The position numbers were made by a program, and so were the translations under genes. Shown piece by piece: positions 8,607 through 18,406 of a stretch of 64,000 nt of DNA; positions within the stretch are counted from its first letter, which is position 1, and each line of letters starts with the position of its first letter. Source of the DNA: T3Sed10-213 sp012519365 (GTDB taxonomy: Bacteria > Planctomycetota > Phycisphaerae > Sedimentisphaerales > Anaerohalosphaeraceae); contig JAPXLV010000003.1 of NCBI GenBank assembly GCA_033809355.1, positions 1 to 64,000 on the forward strand, given 5' to 3'. Under the pieces are notes generated by a model. It ran no database searches. It was given only the letters and a program-made list of their open reading frames with translations, and was not told the DNA's origin.

Positions 8607-10214
8607 TTAGGGCTTTGACGGCAAAAAACTGCGTGCCAGTTCGCTGCTGTCTCCAACCTGTTTTTGGAGGGCATACAGTTGTTGTTTAAGACGGCTCAGT
8701 ATCTCCGCGCAGGCAGGATCCTCATAGCAATTGTGCAACTCATCGGGATCGTGCTGAAGGTCATAAAGCTCCCACGCATCAATGTCATAATAAAAGTGAA
8801 TCAGTTTATAGCGTGATGTCCGAATGCCGTAATGTCGTTTGACCTTGTGTTCGGCCGGATACTCATAATAATGGTAATAGATCGCCGTGCGCCAGTGGGT
8901 CGGGTCACGCCCGTCCAGCAAGGGGCACAGGCTTTCGCCTTGCATTGTGTCGGGAATTGACTGGCCGGACACATCCACAAACGTAGGGGCAAAGTCAAGA
9001 TTCATCACCATCGCATCACGGACTGAGCCGGGCTTTACCATTCCGGGCCAGCGGACCAACAGCGGCATTCGCAGCGACGGCTCATACATAAAACGCTTGT
9101 CATACCAGCCGTCATCGCCAAGGAAAAATCCCTGATCGGAGGTATAAATCACCACCGTATTCTCGGCCAGCTTTTTTTTGTCCAGATAATCAAGTATGCG
9201 TCCTATGCTGTCGTCCACGGCTGCGACTGTGCCGAGATAATCGTGCATATAACGCTGGTATTTCCAGCGGACAACGTCATCGTCGCGGAGGTTGCCGGCC
9301 TTCATTTGCTCGATAAAGGCCTGATTTTCCGGTTCATAGTACGCATCCCACTGGGCCTTTTGCTCCGGTGTCATCCGTTGATATTCACCGTTAGCAATAC
9401 CGGAACGGAAGTGCTGTTCGAACAGGTTCGGGCCGTGGAATTTCATGTCGTGGCCCCAATAAAAATGATCGCGAATCGACATTTCGCATTGCAGCGAGGC
9501 CGGCCCGCGGGAGGAAAGATCGGCAAAGAGGGTTTTCGGCTCTGGAATCGTACCGAGTTTGTATCGGCCGAAATGACGCGGGGGCGGCGACCAGTTGCGA
9601 TGGGGGGCCTTGTGATGACACATCAGCACAAACGGTTTTTCCGCATCCCACTGCTTGTCGAGCCATTCTATTGTTAAATCCGTAATCACATCCGTACAAT
9701 ATCCGGCGTACCGTTTTTGGGTGCCGTTCATCTGAATGAAATCAGGATTATAATACGAGCCCTGCCCCGGAAGGATCTCCCAATAATCAAAACCGGTCGG
9801 GGTACTGCCCAGATGCCACTTGCCGATGAGTACAGTCTGATAGCCGGCCTGTTGAAGCAATTTGGGAAAGGTCTGCCGGCTGCCGTCAAACTGGCGACGG
9901 TTATCAATTTGACCGTTGATATGGCTGTACTGGCCGGTCAGCAGCACCGCCCGGCTGGGGGCGCAGATGGAGTTGGTGCAAAAACAGTGGGTAAAACGCA
10001 TCCCCTCTTCGGCCAATCGGTCCAGGTTCGGTGTTTGGTTAATGACACTCCCGTAACAACTCAATGCGTGGGCCGCGTGATCATCGGTCATGACAAAGAG
10101 AATATTGGGGCGCTGGGGAGATTCTTTTTGTCTGCGTTCAGCCCGCAACCCGCCGGTCAACATCGAAGCGGTCATCAGGCCGCCTGCACATAAAAAATCG
10201 CGTCGATTTAACAT
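8607..10214 (-). CDS. Type I sulfatase (formylglycine-dependent), exported
   Basis: 535 residues. Hydrolyses sulfate esters, here probably on glycans. The maturation motif CAPSR has Cys84, which must be oxidised to formylglycine; VMTDDHA supplies the metal-binding aspartates 44-45, and GKWHLG and TSDQGFFLGDDGWYDKR are further sulfatase signatures. The N-terminus NRRDFLCAGG looks like a twin-arginine signal with a possible lipobox, suggesting export after folding. The ATG at 10214 is chosen over one 21 bases upstream because AGGAGAG sits just before it. Substrate is not readable from the sequence; the surrounding hexosaminidases, sialidase and GH109 make a HexNAc-sulfate or galactose-sulfate of mucin or glycosaminoglycan likely. 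It follows a pseudopilin gene by 60 bases and probably shares its promoter. No anaerobic sulfatase-maturing enzyme gene is in the window. Confidence 0.9.
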   Translation of the reverse strand: MLNRRDFLCAGGLMTASMLTGGLRAERRQKESPQRPNILFVMTDDHAAHALSCYGSVINQTPNLDRLAEEGMRFTHCFCTNSICAPSRAVLLTGQYSHINGQIDNRRQFDGSRQTFPKLLQQAGYQTVLIGKWHLGSTPTGFDYWEILPGQGSYYNPDFIQMNGTQKRYAGYCTDVITDLTIEWLDKQWDAEKPFVLMCHHKAPHRNWSPPPRHFGRYKLGTIPEPKTLFADLSSRGPASLQCEMSIRDHFYWGHDMKFHGPNLFEQHFRSGIANGEYQRMTPEQKAQWDAYYEPENQAFIEQMKAGNLRDDDVVRWKYQRYMHDYLGTVAAVDDSIGRILDYLDKKKLAENTVVIYTSDQGFFLGDDGWYDKRFMYEPSLRMPLLVRWPGMVKPGSVRDAMVMNLDFAPTFVDVSGQSIPDTMQGESLCPLLDGRDPTHWRTAIYYHYYEYPAEHKVKRHYGIRTSRYKLIHFYYDIDAWELYDLQHDPDELHNCYEDPACAEILSRLKQQLYALQKQVGDSSELARSFLPSKP

Positions 10215-10274
10215 TTTCTCTCCTGACCAAATCAACCCTATTTTTTGAGAAAATTAACAGACCTCCTGCCGACT

Positions 10275-11081
10275 CTACCACGAATTCATCCAATCAAGAT
10301 TCACATCGCCCCTTTTTTGATAAGAACGGTGCCAGTTCAGATTCCACAGCATCTCGGCCTCCCAATTATTGACAGACCCGTCTGCAACCAAGACATTTAG
10401 CCCTTTTTTGTGACGCCGCATGACAAAACATTCAATCTGATGCCAGTTTGACAAATTGTAGAAGTCCTCTTCGCGAGCAGCGGGACTGGGTAACGGGTGC
10501 GTATGGTTCGGCCAAGCGTTATTCCAACGCGCATCGGCCAAAAGGGGCGTCTGGGAGCGACTCTGGATAGACGTCATTTTTTTCCAGGTATCGTTGATAT
10601 TGCCGTACGCGGGAGGCTGGCCGCTTCGAATCCAGGAATTTTCCCCGTAACTTCCTAATCCGGAATCATCATCCGGAAGCCAATCGGCTGAAGGGTCAAC
10701 CTGCCAGGCATTAAAGGTGTACCCAAAAAAACTATTCGGCTGCAATGACGTAGGGTTGGCTGTGGAAACCTCTTTGGCGGAAGGACACAGCCGCATTTCG
10801 TCAATATCATTGTAATAAGGACGCAAGGTTTCCATAAATGAGACCTGATAACCGCCCCATGGTGCAAAATAACCATTCCACTCTTCTGTGTAAAGCATAT
10901 ACGACAGCCCCCACTGACGAAGATTGGATTGACAGACAACATTTTGGGCGTGTTTTTTGGCCGCACGCAGGGAGGGAACTACAATTGAAAGAAGCAACGC
11001 GATGATGGCAATGACGACAAGCAGTTCAATCAAAGTGAAACCTTGTTCCCGCCTCTTTTGCTGCTTACCGAAATGTATCAT
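10275..11081 (-). CDS. Pseudopilin-like protein with prepilin cleavage motif and H-X9-DG tail
   Basis: 268 residues. The N-terminus carries the type IV prepilin / type II secretion signature REQGFTLIELLVVIAIIALL, cleaved after Gly by a prepilin peptidase, followed by the hydrophobic helix. Near the end, HKKGLNVLVADG matches the planctomycete/verrucomicrobial H-X9-DG pattern. Such proteins are abundant in these phyla, and their function is not established. An upstream-extended reading frame exists, but the ATG at 11081, with GGAAAGGGG in front, fits the processing site. It is probably the first gene of a two-gene unit with the sulfatase, controlled by the AraC-type promoter at 11227-11294. Confidence 0.85.
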   Translation of the reverse strand: MIHFGKQQKRREQGFTLIELLVVIAIIALLLSIVVPSLRAAKKHAQNVVCQSNLRQWGLSYMLYTEEWNGYFAPWGGYQVSFMETLRPYYNDIDEMRLCPSAKEVSTANPTSLQPNSFFGYTFNAWQVDPSADWLPDDDSGLGSYGENSWIRSGQPPAYGNINDTWKKMTSIQSRSQTPLLADARWNNAWPNHTHPLPSPAAREEDFYNLSNWHQIECFVMRRHKKGLNVLVADGSVNNWEAEMLWNLNWHRSYQKRGDVNLDWMNSW

Positions 11082-11226
11082 AAATACCCCTTTCCAATTG
11101 CGCTGAATGCTCTTGACAAGGCCTCCGCTAAAACACATCTTTTCTATTTTGCCTAAAGGTTTAATCGTATTATCAGTGCATATTTGAGCCTCTGCGGGGC
11201 CACCGCGTATAACACTTGCACCGTTT

Positions 11227-11294
11227 AATATATCCTCCGCTGTTGCGCGTAAAATGGATATACGTAATGAAATGATGGATAAACGTAACATTAT
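11227..11294 (-). promoter_or_regulatory. AraC-type activator site and promoter B, driving pseudopilin and sulfatase
   Basis: Half-sites ACGTAA at 11262 and 11283 lie 21 bp apart, and the extension TAAAATGGATATACGTAA is shared with promoter A. On the minus strand a -10 hexamer TATATT (11232-11227) lies 29 bp from the ACGTAA box. It is 146 bases from the pseudopilin start. Apart from this site, the stretch 11082-11465 holds no recognisable gene. Confidence 0.65.
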
Positions 11295-11465
11295 GAAAAA
11301 AAGAAGGTATTGGCACAGAGATTTTGAAAACAGCAGGAAGTCAATCCACACAGTGGGATGAATTTCATTTTTTAAAATCGGTATATTGCTCAACCGGTTT
11401 GAGCGTCCCTTCCCCCCCTCGCTTTTTTAAAAAAGCAGCGGAGATAAGTTGCTTTTTTCGAATCC

Positions 11466-14114
11466 CTATTCTGACTTTCTGGGTCGTATTGAGTCAGAGG
11501 GCAGTGTATGAATCGTCAATCCCTCAACTAAATCGGCGTTCGGGGCGGGGAAAAACAGACTGCCCAAATAGCCGGCAACGACACAGAAAAGCACGCCCAG
11601 CGTTGCGTACAGCAAAAAATGAACCTGTGTATGTCCTTGAAGCCAATATAACCCAGCCGCCCCGACAATCGCGCCGATAATCGCCCCGATACCGTTGGTG
11701 CGGACGGTAAAAATGCCCAGGCAAAACAAGCCGCACATGGAGCCGCCAATAAGCCCCAAAATCGTCATAAAGGCATCCCAGGCCGACTTCATATCCGAAA
11801 CAATAAACAGCACCGCCAGAGCCGTACCCAAAAAGCCCAGCCCGGCGGTAATGAGGCGTGCCAGTCGTAAATAGGATTTCTCCGTTTTAATCCAATTCAA
11901 CGGCCGTACAAAATCCGTCACCAGGGCGGCTGAACAACTGTTCATACTGGTGGAAATGGTTGATTGGGCGGCTGCAAAGATACCGGCCACCAGCAGTCCG
12001 CCTATTCCTGTCGGCAATTCACGGGCAATAAACAGAGTAAAAATCGCGTCGTTTCGAAACATCGGATCCAGCCTCTGCGGATGGGTTTTATAAAACACAA
12101 ACAGTGCCGTGCCAAGCGTAAAAAACAAAAGGGTCGTCGGCACAACCGCAATCGCATTGGTCCAAATGGATCGGCGGGCACGTTCAATCGTGGCGACGGA
12201 CATATACCGCTGGATAACCGCCATATCCGACGAATACGGCACCAGACTTTGACCAATGCCGCCCAGCAGCACCACCCACAATGAGGCGGTCGTGATACTG
12301 GAGGCGGAAAAATCCCAGTTGACCAAATGGAACTTGTGATCCGCGGCGGCAAGCTCAAAAAAACTTTCCAAGCCGCCATCCAAACGCGTCACAATCAGCC
12401 CCAACGCCAAAATCGCCCCGCCGAACAACACCACACTCTGGATGGTATCCGTCCAGACCACCCCTTCCAGACCGCCGAGTGTGCAATAAATGATACTTAG
12501 TACCCCCATGATCAGGATACATTGAATCTCGGTCAGCGGCGTAATCGCCGCCAGTGCCAATGCCGGAAGATACATCACCACCGCCATCCGCCCTATCTGA
12601 AAGAGGATAAACGAGGCACTTGCAAACAGCCGCACAAACCGGTTAAATCGCTTTTCGAGGTATTCATAAGCGCTGGTGGCATCAATTTTTCGGAAAAAGG
12701 GCAGAAAATATGAAATCACGAACGGCGTAACCGCCACAACCATCATATTGACCAACAAAAAAACCCAATCGGTCATATAGGCCTTGGCGGGAATTGCCAA
12801 AAATGTAATTGAACTCAGCATCGTCGCAAAGATACTCAAGCCCGCCACAAACCATGGCACTCGTTGGCCGCCGCGGAAAAAATCATCAGAACTTTTGTTT
12901 CGAAACGCAAAAAAAGCCCCTACCCCGACCATTAACAGCAAATACAGACCAATAACGGAAAAATCCACCGCCCCAAACGTTTTGCTTTGCAGCTGCGGAA
13001 CAATTGACCATATCTTCGGCGTTCGAACGCGCGGTCGAATCTCCCCACCAGCCAGAATAATGGGACTGTTGACCGCGTCAGACCACCGCACCGCAGGCGT
13101 GGTCACCTGATTGGCCGGTATGGGTCCGGCATCCACCCATGTGTTGGTGATGGTATGATAGGCCAGCGCCCGCTTTGGAAAACCCGGATGGGTATCTTTC
13201 AGTGCCTCGGCCTGTCCCCACAAAGACCCATCATCGCCGCTGAGTACCAAGATATGGCTCTGGCCGACCTCTATAGCGGCCCCTGCCATGACCGACCGCG
13301 GAAGGTCGGCCCTTTTTCGCCACGGCAGAGCCTTTTCGGATCGATAAGCAGAGGGGGAAAATTCATAGACATCAGTCAGGAATTCGACACCGCTGTGTTC
13401 AGTGTCGCTTATGCGGCGTCCGCTCATCACATACACGCAGTATTCATATCCATTGTGCTGGGCGGCGATCAGGTTAAACGCTCTGCTCGGCCCAGGCCAC
13501 GACGGCATGACCTGCCATTTTCCTGCGCCACCGGAATTCAAAGCCGACAGATCCAGCGACCAAAAAGTGTCCATGGCCGTATGGAGATCTTCTTCGTACA
13601 TACCGCCGGCCAGATATACCATCTCGTCGATACGCACTGCGGCCGAATAGGCACATGGCTGAGGCAACGACGCAAGCGGTTGATATTGAATCGTTTTGGC
13701 GACGGGGTCCCAGCTCAGCAGAAACACCTCGTCGTAGATCCGTTTGCCATCGCTGCCGCCCATACAAAGAACGCCGTATCGCGTCGAGACCACCGCACCA
13801 TAGGCCCGCGGGCCGGGCAGCGAAAATCCCCCCGCCCATTGCCATTGGCCGTTTTCCTGGGTAAGCACAAAAATATCATCATACCACTGTTTGTCACTGT
13901 CCCATACGGGCTCGGGAAAATTTGTCCCCCCGGCCACAATCAATGCCCCATTGTGCACCCCCACAAACATCCCAGAACGGCCTACCGGATCGGGCAGGTC
14001 AGCAAGCAGCGACCATTCAAATATCTTGTTTTCGGAAAAGACATCCGCTGAGACGGCACCGACTGAGATCGCCGCCATCAGCACCCCGCACAGAAATTGA
14101 ATCTTATTTCTCAT
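11466..14114 (-). CDS. Kelch mutarotase domain fused to sodium:solute symporter, probable sialic acid transporter
   Basis: 882 residues. Signal peptide (about 1-24), then a six-bladed Kelch propeller (about 30-390, with repeated GG turns such as ALIVAGGTNFPEP, VLCMGGSDGK, MVYLAGGMYEE), then a full sodium:solute symporter (about 400-870) with many membrane helices and the family stretch FSIFATMLSSITFLAIPAK. The Kelch part resembles N-acetylneuraminate epimerase NanM / the cyclically permuted mutarotases. It would sit outside the membrane, converting released alpha-sialic acid to the beta form beside the transporter. Such fusions are known in this family. The next genes upstream (GH20, NanA-like lyase, AGE epimerase, sialidase) support sialic acid as substrate. 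ATG 14114 gives a proper signal peptide; the reading frame extends further upstream, but that would overlap GH20. The gap to GH20 is 29 bases. Confidence 0.85.
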   Translation of the reverse strand: MRNKIQFLCGVLMAAISVGAVSADVFSENKIFEWSLLADLPDPVGRSGMFVGVHNGALIVAGGTNFPEPVWDSDKQWYDDIFVLTQENGQWQWAGGFSLPGPRAYGAVVSTRYGVLCMGGSDGKRIYDEVFLLSWDPVAKTIQYQPLASLPQPCAYSAAVRIDEMVYLAGGMYEEDLHTAMDTFWSLDLSALNSGGAGKWQVMPSWPGPSRAFNLIAAQHNGYEYCVYVMSGRRISDTEHSGVEFLTDVYEFSPSAYRSEKALPWRKRADLPRSVMAGAAIEVGQSHILVLSGDDGSLWGQAEALKDTHPGFPKRALAYHTITNTWVDAGPIPANQVTTPAVRWSDAVNSPIILAGGEIRPRVRTPKIWSIVPQLQSKTFGAVDFSVIGLYLLLMVGVGAFFAFRNKSSDDFFRGGQRVPWFVAGLSIFATMLSSITFLAIPAKAYMTDWVFLLVNMMVVAVTPFVISYFLPFFRKIDATSAYEYLEKRFNRFVRLFASASFILFQIGRMAVVMYLPALALAAITPLTEIQCILIMGVLSIIYCTLGGLEGVVWTDTIQSVVLFGGAILALGLIVTRLDGGLESFFELAAADHKFHLVNWDFSASSITTASLWVVLLGGIGQSLVPYSSDMAVIQRYMSVATIERARRSIWTNAIAVVPTTLLFFTLGTALFVFYKTHPQRLDPMFRNDAIFTLFIARELPTGIGGLLVAGIFAAAQSTISTSMNSCSAALVTDFVRPLNWIKTEKSYLRLARLITAGLGFLGTALAVLFIVSDMKSAWDAFMTILGLIGGSMCGLFCLGIFTVRTNGIGAIIGAIVGAAGLYWLQGHTQVHFLLYATLGVLFCVVAGYLGSLFFPAPNADLVEGLTIHTLPSDSIRPRKSE

Positions 14115-14143
14115 ACGTTCGTATCTTGATTTGGTGTGAGTGA

Positions 14144-16201
14144 TTATGGATCCGGGGTTGTTGAAAATCTCAGTCCTTCGGCTTCTGCGGCCCGTTGCCC
14201 ATCCCACTGAACCGGCACACAGGTGAACATCCACTTCCAAACCGGGGAGGCTTTAGGCGCTTTGACGAGAATTTTGTTCCATCCGCTTTTCAGGGGAACC
14301 CGAACCGGCTGGCGATAAAAATAATCCTCGTCAACAAACGGCATTTCAGGATCATTGCCTAAACCAGGCTGCTTCCAAACCGGCGGATCGATCGATCGGT
14401 CATTGATCCAAATCGCTGAACAGGTATTGCTCCACTGACCCTCGGATGGGTTGGGAGCACCGCGGCGCCGTTCAGAACGGGAATATCCATTGAACCCAAT
14501 CCAGAAATCCACATCGCGATCCTCCTCGGAATATACATACGTCAACGCGTACGCCGTTCCGGACTTGGCAGCAGGCAAATGACCGGCAAACCCAAAAAAA
14601 TGGTTGATATGTATGGTCCCGCCCCGTCCTTCTACCCACCGATAGACCGTGCCGTCAATCGTATAAGCATCACAAATTTCCTGTTCGACGGGAAATGACT
14701 TTTGAGGCTGACCCTGATGGTCAAACGGGCCGATCAATTTCCATGGAATCTCGGTTTGTCGAACATACGGAAAAGGAAGATTGTAAAAAAAACGATCACG
14801 GTGGGCAACCATATCCGCCTCAAATGCAGCGTATTCGTCAAACGCCGGATCATTGACATCAGGCAGCTTGGCCCATAAATCTTCGCGGTTGTCCGCCCTG
14901 CCGCGCCAAAGCCGCTCCGCGTAAGCCAGCATCGCAGGAAACACCGGACTTTGGGTATAAATATCCATTTGGGAACCAATATTGACATCCGGCCAGTGAC
15001 AAAGAATACCGCCCAGGGCAAGTTCGTTGCCGGTGGGGGTTTGGCAGGGCTGCTGAAAAAAAACTCGAACAGGCCCGACGAACGGGTCCATATGGTTGAT
15101 GTAGTTGGCCCGCGAGTCCAGGCAAGCTACGCCGGGAAGCGGTCTGGCCTGCCCCGTCCACAATTGAGTAATCACATTTCGATCCGGCAGATGGCCGGGA
15201 TGCCAGACCAGCAGCTGCTTGTCATAACCGCGGATATAATCAGCCATTTCCTTCATAAAGGCAGGATTGGTAATGGTCACCTCGTCGGAACCCATATGAA
15301 ACCAAGGCGTGTTTACATGCTCAAAAAACTCATCAAGGATGTTCTTTAGCACGACCATGCCCCGTTCATCCTGCATACTAAAACCGAAGGTCTTACTGAA
15401 ATAGTCACTGTGACCGGGCATATCGATTTCCGGAACAATTTGAATAAAACGTTCCCGAGCATACTCAATTAGATCGTTGATTTGTTCGTACGTGTAATAT
15501 TTTCCCGGTTGTCGGGACTGACGATAATGGCCTGGATGGTTCAATTGCGGATAGACCTTGCACTCGATACGATAGCCGGGATCATCCGTCAAATGAAACT
15601 GGAACAGATTCAATTTGTACCTGGCCATCCAATCCAGTTGTCGCTTAATCAATTCCACATTTTGAAAATTTCGTCCCACATCGTGCATGAGGCCGCGACA
15701 CTGAAATGCCGGTCTGTCAATAATTTCACAGCCAGGCAGCAAGATACGGCCGTTTTCATACTGTATCAGCTGCCGTACCGTCTCAACAGCGTAAAACAAA
15801 CCGGCAGGGGCTGACGCTCTCAAGATCACCTGTTCAGGGGTAATTTTCAATTCATAAGCCTCGTGACAGTCATCCTCTGTAGACTGGCGGAGTATTAAAC
15901 GAATCGGGCTCGTATGAACACTGCCTTGCCGTGCCGGCTTTGCTCCGGCCTGCTGAAGAATTCTGTCAAGTCTGTTTTTGATGAATGCGAGATCCGCTAA
16001 GTTGTCAGAAGGAGCATATACAATCGAATAGCAATCCGCATCAAAACATCCGCTAAGCCACTGAACACGTTGAGGATACGGAATCAGCGATGCCGGGGCA
16101 TCGGCGCGATCCGCCAGCACAACCTGACCCTCAGAAGCATTCCAGAGAACTGACAGGATCAGCACTATTGCAGCAAACCGGAACATTTTCAGCAACTTCA
16201 C
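14144..16201 (-). CDS. GH20 beta-N-acetylhexosaminidase, secreted, with C-terminal extension
   Basis: 685 residues. Cleaves terminal beta-linked GlcNAc or GalNAc by substrate-assisted catalysis. Seen: signal peptide (about 1-25), the GH20 N-terminal alpha/beta domain ending near APAGLFYAVETVRQL, then the barrel with RGLMHDVGRNF, FHLTDDPGYRIE and the catalytic pair in HMGSDEV (Asp306-Glu307). After about residue 460 there is a C-terminal module of some 220 residues with PWKLIGPFDHQG and SGWNKILVKAPK, resembling a beta-sandwich found at the ends of planctomycete hydrolases; its role is unknown. It lies between the Kelch-symporter and the NanA-like lyase and is probably in the same transcription unit. 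Confidence 0.9.
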   Translation of the reverse strand: MKLLKMFRFAAIVLILSVLWNASEGQVVLADRADAPASLIPYPQRVQWLSGCFDADCYSIVYAPSDNLADLAFIKNRLDRILQQAGAKPARQGSVHTSPIRLILRQSTEDDCHEAYELKITPEQVILRASAPAGLFYAVETVRQLIQYENGRILLPGCEIIDRPAFQCRGLMHDVGRNFQNVELIKRQLDWMARYKLNLFQFHLTDDPGYRIECKVYPQLNHPGHYRQSRQPGKYYTYEQINDLIEYARERFIQIVPEIDMPGHSDYFSKTFGFSMQDERGMVVLKNILDEFFEHVNTPWFHMGSDEVTITNPAFMKEMADYIRGYDKQLLVWHPGHLPDRNVITQLWTGQARPLPGVACLDSRANYINHMDPFVGPVRVFFQQPCQTPTGNELALGGILCHWPDVNIGSQMDIYTQSPVFPAMLAYAERLWRGRADNREDLWAKLPDVNDPAFDEYAAFEADMVAHRDRFFYNLPFPYVRQTEIPWKLIGPFDHQGQPQKSFPVEQEICDAYTIDGTVYRWVEGRGGTIHINHFFGFAGHLPAAKSGTAYALTYVYSEEDRDVDFWIGFNGYSRSERRRGAPNPSEGQWSNTCSAIWINDRSIDPPVWKQPGLGNDPEMPFVDEDYFYRQPVRVPLKSGWNKILVKAPKASPVWKWMFTCVPVQWDGQRAAEAEGLRFSTTPDP

Positions 16202-16253
16202 AGCCCTTTCTCCTGTGCGCTGTTTACCTTAGCGCAACAAGCAAACGGTGACC

Positions 16254-17156
16254 CTAAAACCACTGTCGCAATGCCAGCGCGTCGATATCGGCTTCAAAAC
16301 GTTTGAACTCATCGGCGGACAATGCCTTCAGCGGCAGTCGTACTGGTCCGCAATCCAGGCCGATCAGCCGCATCATGGCCTTAATCGCCGGCAGGCCTCG
16401 ATAGCGATAAAAAACGCGAACCATCCGAACCGACAGCGACTGAAGCGAACGCGAGGTTTCGACATCACCGGCAGCAAAGGCCTCGATAATCCGTCGATAC
16501 AGCCGCGGCACTAAATTATAGGTACTGCCAATCGCGGCCTGTGCTCCGCCGGCCAGTCCGCTGGTCAGCATTTCATCACAGCCGAAAAACAGCGCAAACC
16601 GTTCGCCAAATCGCTCTTTGCACTCCTGAAATTCATGTACGGTCAGCGCAGTGTATTTGACCCCTTTGAAGGTCGGGATGCTTTGGGGAGCCTTTTCAAA
16701 AAGCTCAATCATATCAAACTGATTGCCGCTCAGCTGCGGCACATGATAATAGTAAAAATCCGTTTTGGGAGCCGCCAGAGCAATCTGTGCCAGAAACTCG
16801 ATCAGGATCTCCAGTGTCAGCGGCTTGAAATAACAGGGGCCGACAGACGCAATGGCATCAGCGCCCGTTTCGGCCGCATGGCGTGCCAGCGATTGCGCTT
16901 CCGGAAGGCTGTCATGGCCAACATGAACAATCACCGGAATGCGCTTTTGGGACGCCTGAATATAGCGTTGGGCGACCTGTTTTCTCTCTGAGGTGCTTAA
17001 CAACGGCCCTTCCCCCGTGCTGCCGCAGACATACAAGCCTGCCACACCGCTTTTGATCAGTCGTTCCGTTATCGGCGCGATGATGTCCGGGTTGATCGAA
17101 CCGTCCTTATTCATCGGAGAAAACGCCGCAGCCACCAAACCTGTTATTTGCTTCAT
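16254..17156 (-). CDS. nanA: N-acetylneuraminate lyase, dihydrodipicolinate synthase family
   Basis: 300 residues, cytoplasmic aldolase that splits N-acetylneuraminate into N-acetylmannosamine and pyruvate. Seen: CGSTGEG (residues 44-50), the loop that binds the keto acid carboxylate; Tyr137 in YYYHVPQLSG, which aligns with the catalytic tyrosine of E. coli NanA; and the Schiff-base lysine Lys167 in FKGVKYT. The family also contains dihydrodipicolinate synthases, but the GVKYT context, the ALSG-like VPQLSG and the neighbours favour sialic acid. The ATG at 17156 has an AAGG ribosome site; the reading frame extends further but would overlap the next gene. Together with the adjacent AGE epimerase and symporter it resembles the NanL-NanE-NanT set of Bacteroides. 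Confidence 0.85.
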   Translation of the reverse strand: MKQITGLVAAAFSPMNKDGSINPDIIAPITERLIKSGVAGLYVCGSTGEGPLLSTSERKQVAQRYIQASQKRIPVIVHVGHDSLPEAQSLARHAAETGADAIASVGPCYFKPLTLEILIEFLAQIALAAPKTDFYYYHVPQLSGNQFDMIELFEKAPQSIPTFKGVKYTALTVHEFQECKERFGERFALFFGCDEMLTSGLAGGAQAAIGSTYNLVPRLYRRIIEAFAAGDVETSRSLQSLSVRMVRVFYRYRGLPAIKAMMRLIGLDCGPVRLPLKALSADEFKRFEADIDALALRQWF

Positions 17157-17178
17157 CGTCTTGCCTTCTTGATTTTGA

Positions 17179-18354
17179 TTATTCGTTGTTTTCAGCCAGT
17201 TGCAAAAAGTTCTGATAACACAGCCACAACCCGCGCGGCACATGAAAGCACCCTTTCCATTGGCCGCCTTTGAGAGGGAGCAAGACCTGTCCCTGTCGAT
17301 TCAGATAGCCGAACCATTCTCCATAGCGGGGATCGGAAAAATGCGGCCACGCATATTCATGCACTCGCCGATACCAGTCCAAACACGCCTGCCGTTTTGT
17401 TGCGCGATACGCCTTAACCAACGCCACAAGGGCCTCCATATGTACCCACCAGAGTTTTTGATCCCATTCCAGCTGGCGAACAGGAGCCCCTTTGGCATCC
17501 ATAAAATAGAAGATGCCGCCATATTCGGGATCCCATGCAAAATTCAGCGTATTAAGGATTACCTCCGTTGCCTTTTCAACAAGCCAGCTATCCTTTCGTC
17601 GCTGGGCAATATCGAGGATAAACCACATGGCCTCGATCCCATGGCCGGGATTGATCAGCCGTCCATCAAAACAGTCCACATGACCGCCGTCGGGCAAGAC
17701 ATATTCATACAGCAAGCCCTTGTCTTTGTCCAGATGCAATTCCATAACCTCATAAACACACGCGTCTAATGTACGATCCAGGTCTTCTGACGGCAGCAGC
17801 GATGCCATCTCCATCGCCAGATTGGCCATAATCATTGGAAAAGCCATCGAACGCAGGGGACGGTTTTCGATAATCTGCTTGTTGTATTGCCCCTTGGGAT
17901 TGTCTTTTCGCCGCAGGATGTTGCGGTAGGTTGCCATCGCCAAATCGGTATAACGCGCCTGATTCGCTGCCAGGCCGTATTGGCAAAATGCCATCGCCGC
18001 AAAAAAATCGCTGAAAATATTATACGGCCTCACCAAAGGGTGTCCCTGTCGATCCAGCGAGAAATACCAGTTGCCGTTGGAATCCATCCCATGGGCAAGC
18101 AGAAAATCCGCCCCCAGCCGGGCGATGTCGAGCCATTCCTGTCGTTTTTCAAAGCCGTTATAGAGCATCGAGAAAAGCCACACCTGGCGGCATTGCAGCC
18201 AGATGAACTTGTCTGTATCATAGACCCTGCCTTCGCGATCCAGACACGTAAAATACCCGCCATAATCGCGATCCGGCGAAAAACGCAGCCAAAACGGCAA
18301 ACACCTGTCCAGCAGTTCGTCTTTATACTGTTGTGCGGTCTTTTTGAAATCCAT
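17179..18354 (-). CDS. N-acylglucosamine 2-epimerase (AGE family)
   Basis: 391 residues, (alpha/alpha)6 barrel enzyme that interconverts N-acetylmannosamine and N-acetylglucosamine, the step after sialic acid lyase in the kinase-late route. Seen: the usual length for the family, PDRDYGGYFTCLDREG near the N-terminus, NPGHGIEAMW (His238) and CFHVPRGLW (His371), matching the two catalytic histidines of the family. It ends 22 bases before nanA, so the two are co-transcribed. The product GlcNAc would need a kinase; the NahK-like kinase at 45158-46309 could act on it. Confidence 0.88.
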   Translation of the reverse strand: MDFKKTAQQYKDELLDRCLPFWLRFSPDRDYGGYFTCLDREGRVYDTDKFIWLQCRQVWLFSMLYNGFEKRQEWLDIARLGADFLLAHGMDSNGNWYFSLDRQGHPLVRPYNIFSDFFAAMAFCQYGLAANQARYTDLAMATYRNILRRKDNPKGQYNKQIIENRPLRSMAFPMIMANLAMEMASLLPSEDLDRTLDACVYEVMELHLDKDKGLLYEYVLPDGGHVDCFDGRLINPGHGIEAMWFILDIAQRRKDSWLVEKATEVILNTLNFAWDPEYGGIFYFMDAKGAPVRQLEWDQKLWWVHMEALVALVKAYRATKRQACLDWYRRVHEYAWPHFSDPRYGEWFGYLNRQGQVLLPLKGGQWKGCFHVPRGLWLCYQNFLQLAENNE

Positions 18355-18406
18355 AGGGTATCAAGGTTGGTCGTTCATCACGTGATTTGCCCGGCCTCAG
18401 AGGCCC

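Noticed and set aside
13155..14051. Plus-strand frame of 298 codons opposite the Kelch domain
   Set aside because: No signal, motif or ribosome site; the minus strand encodes a clear Kelch propeller.
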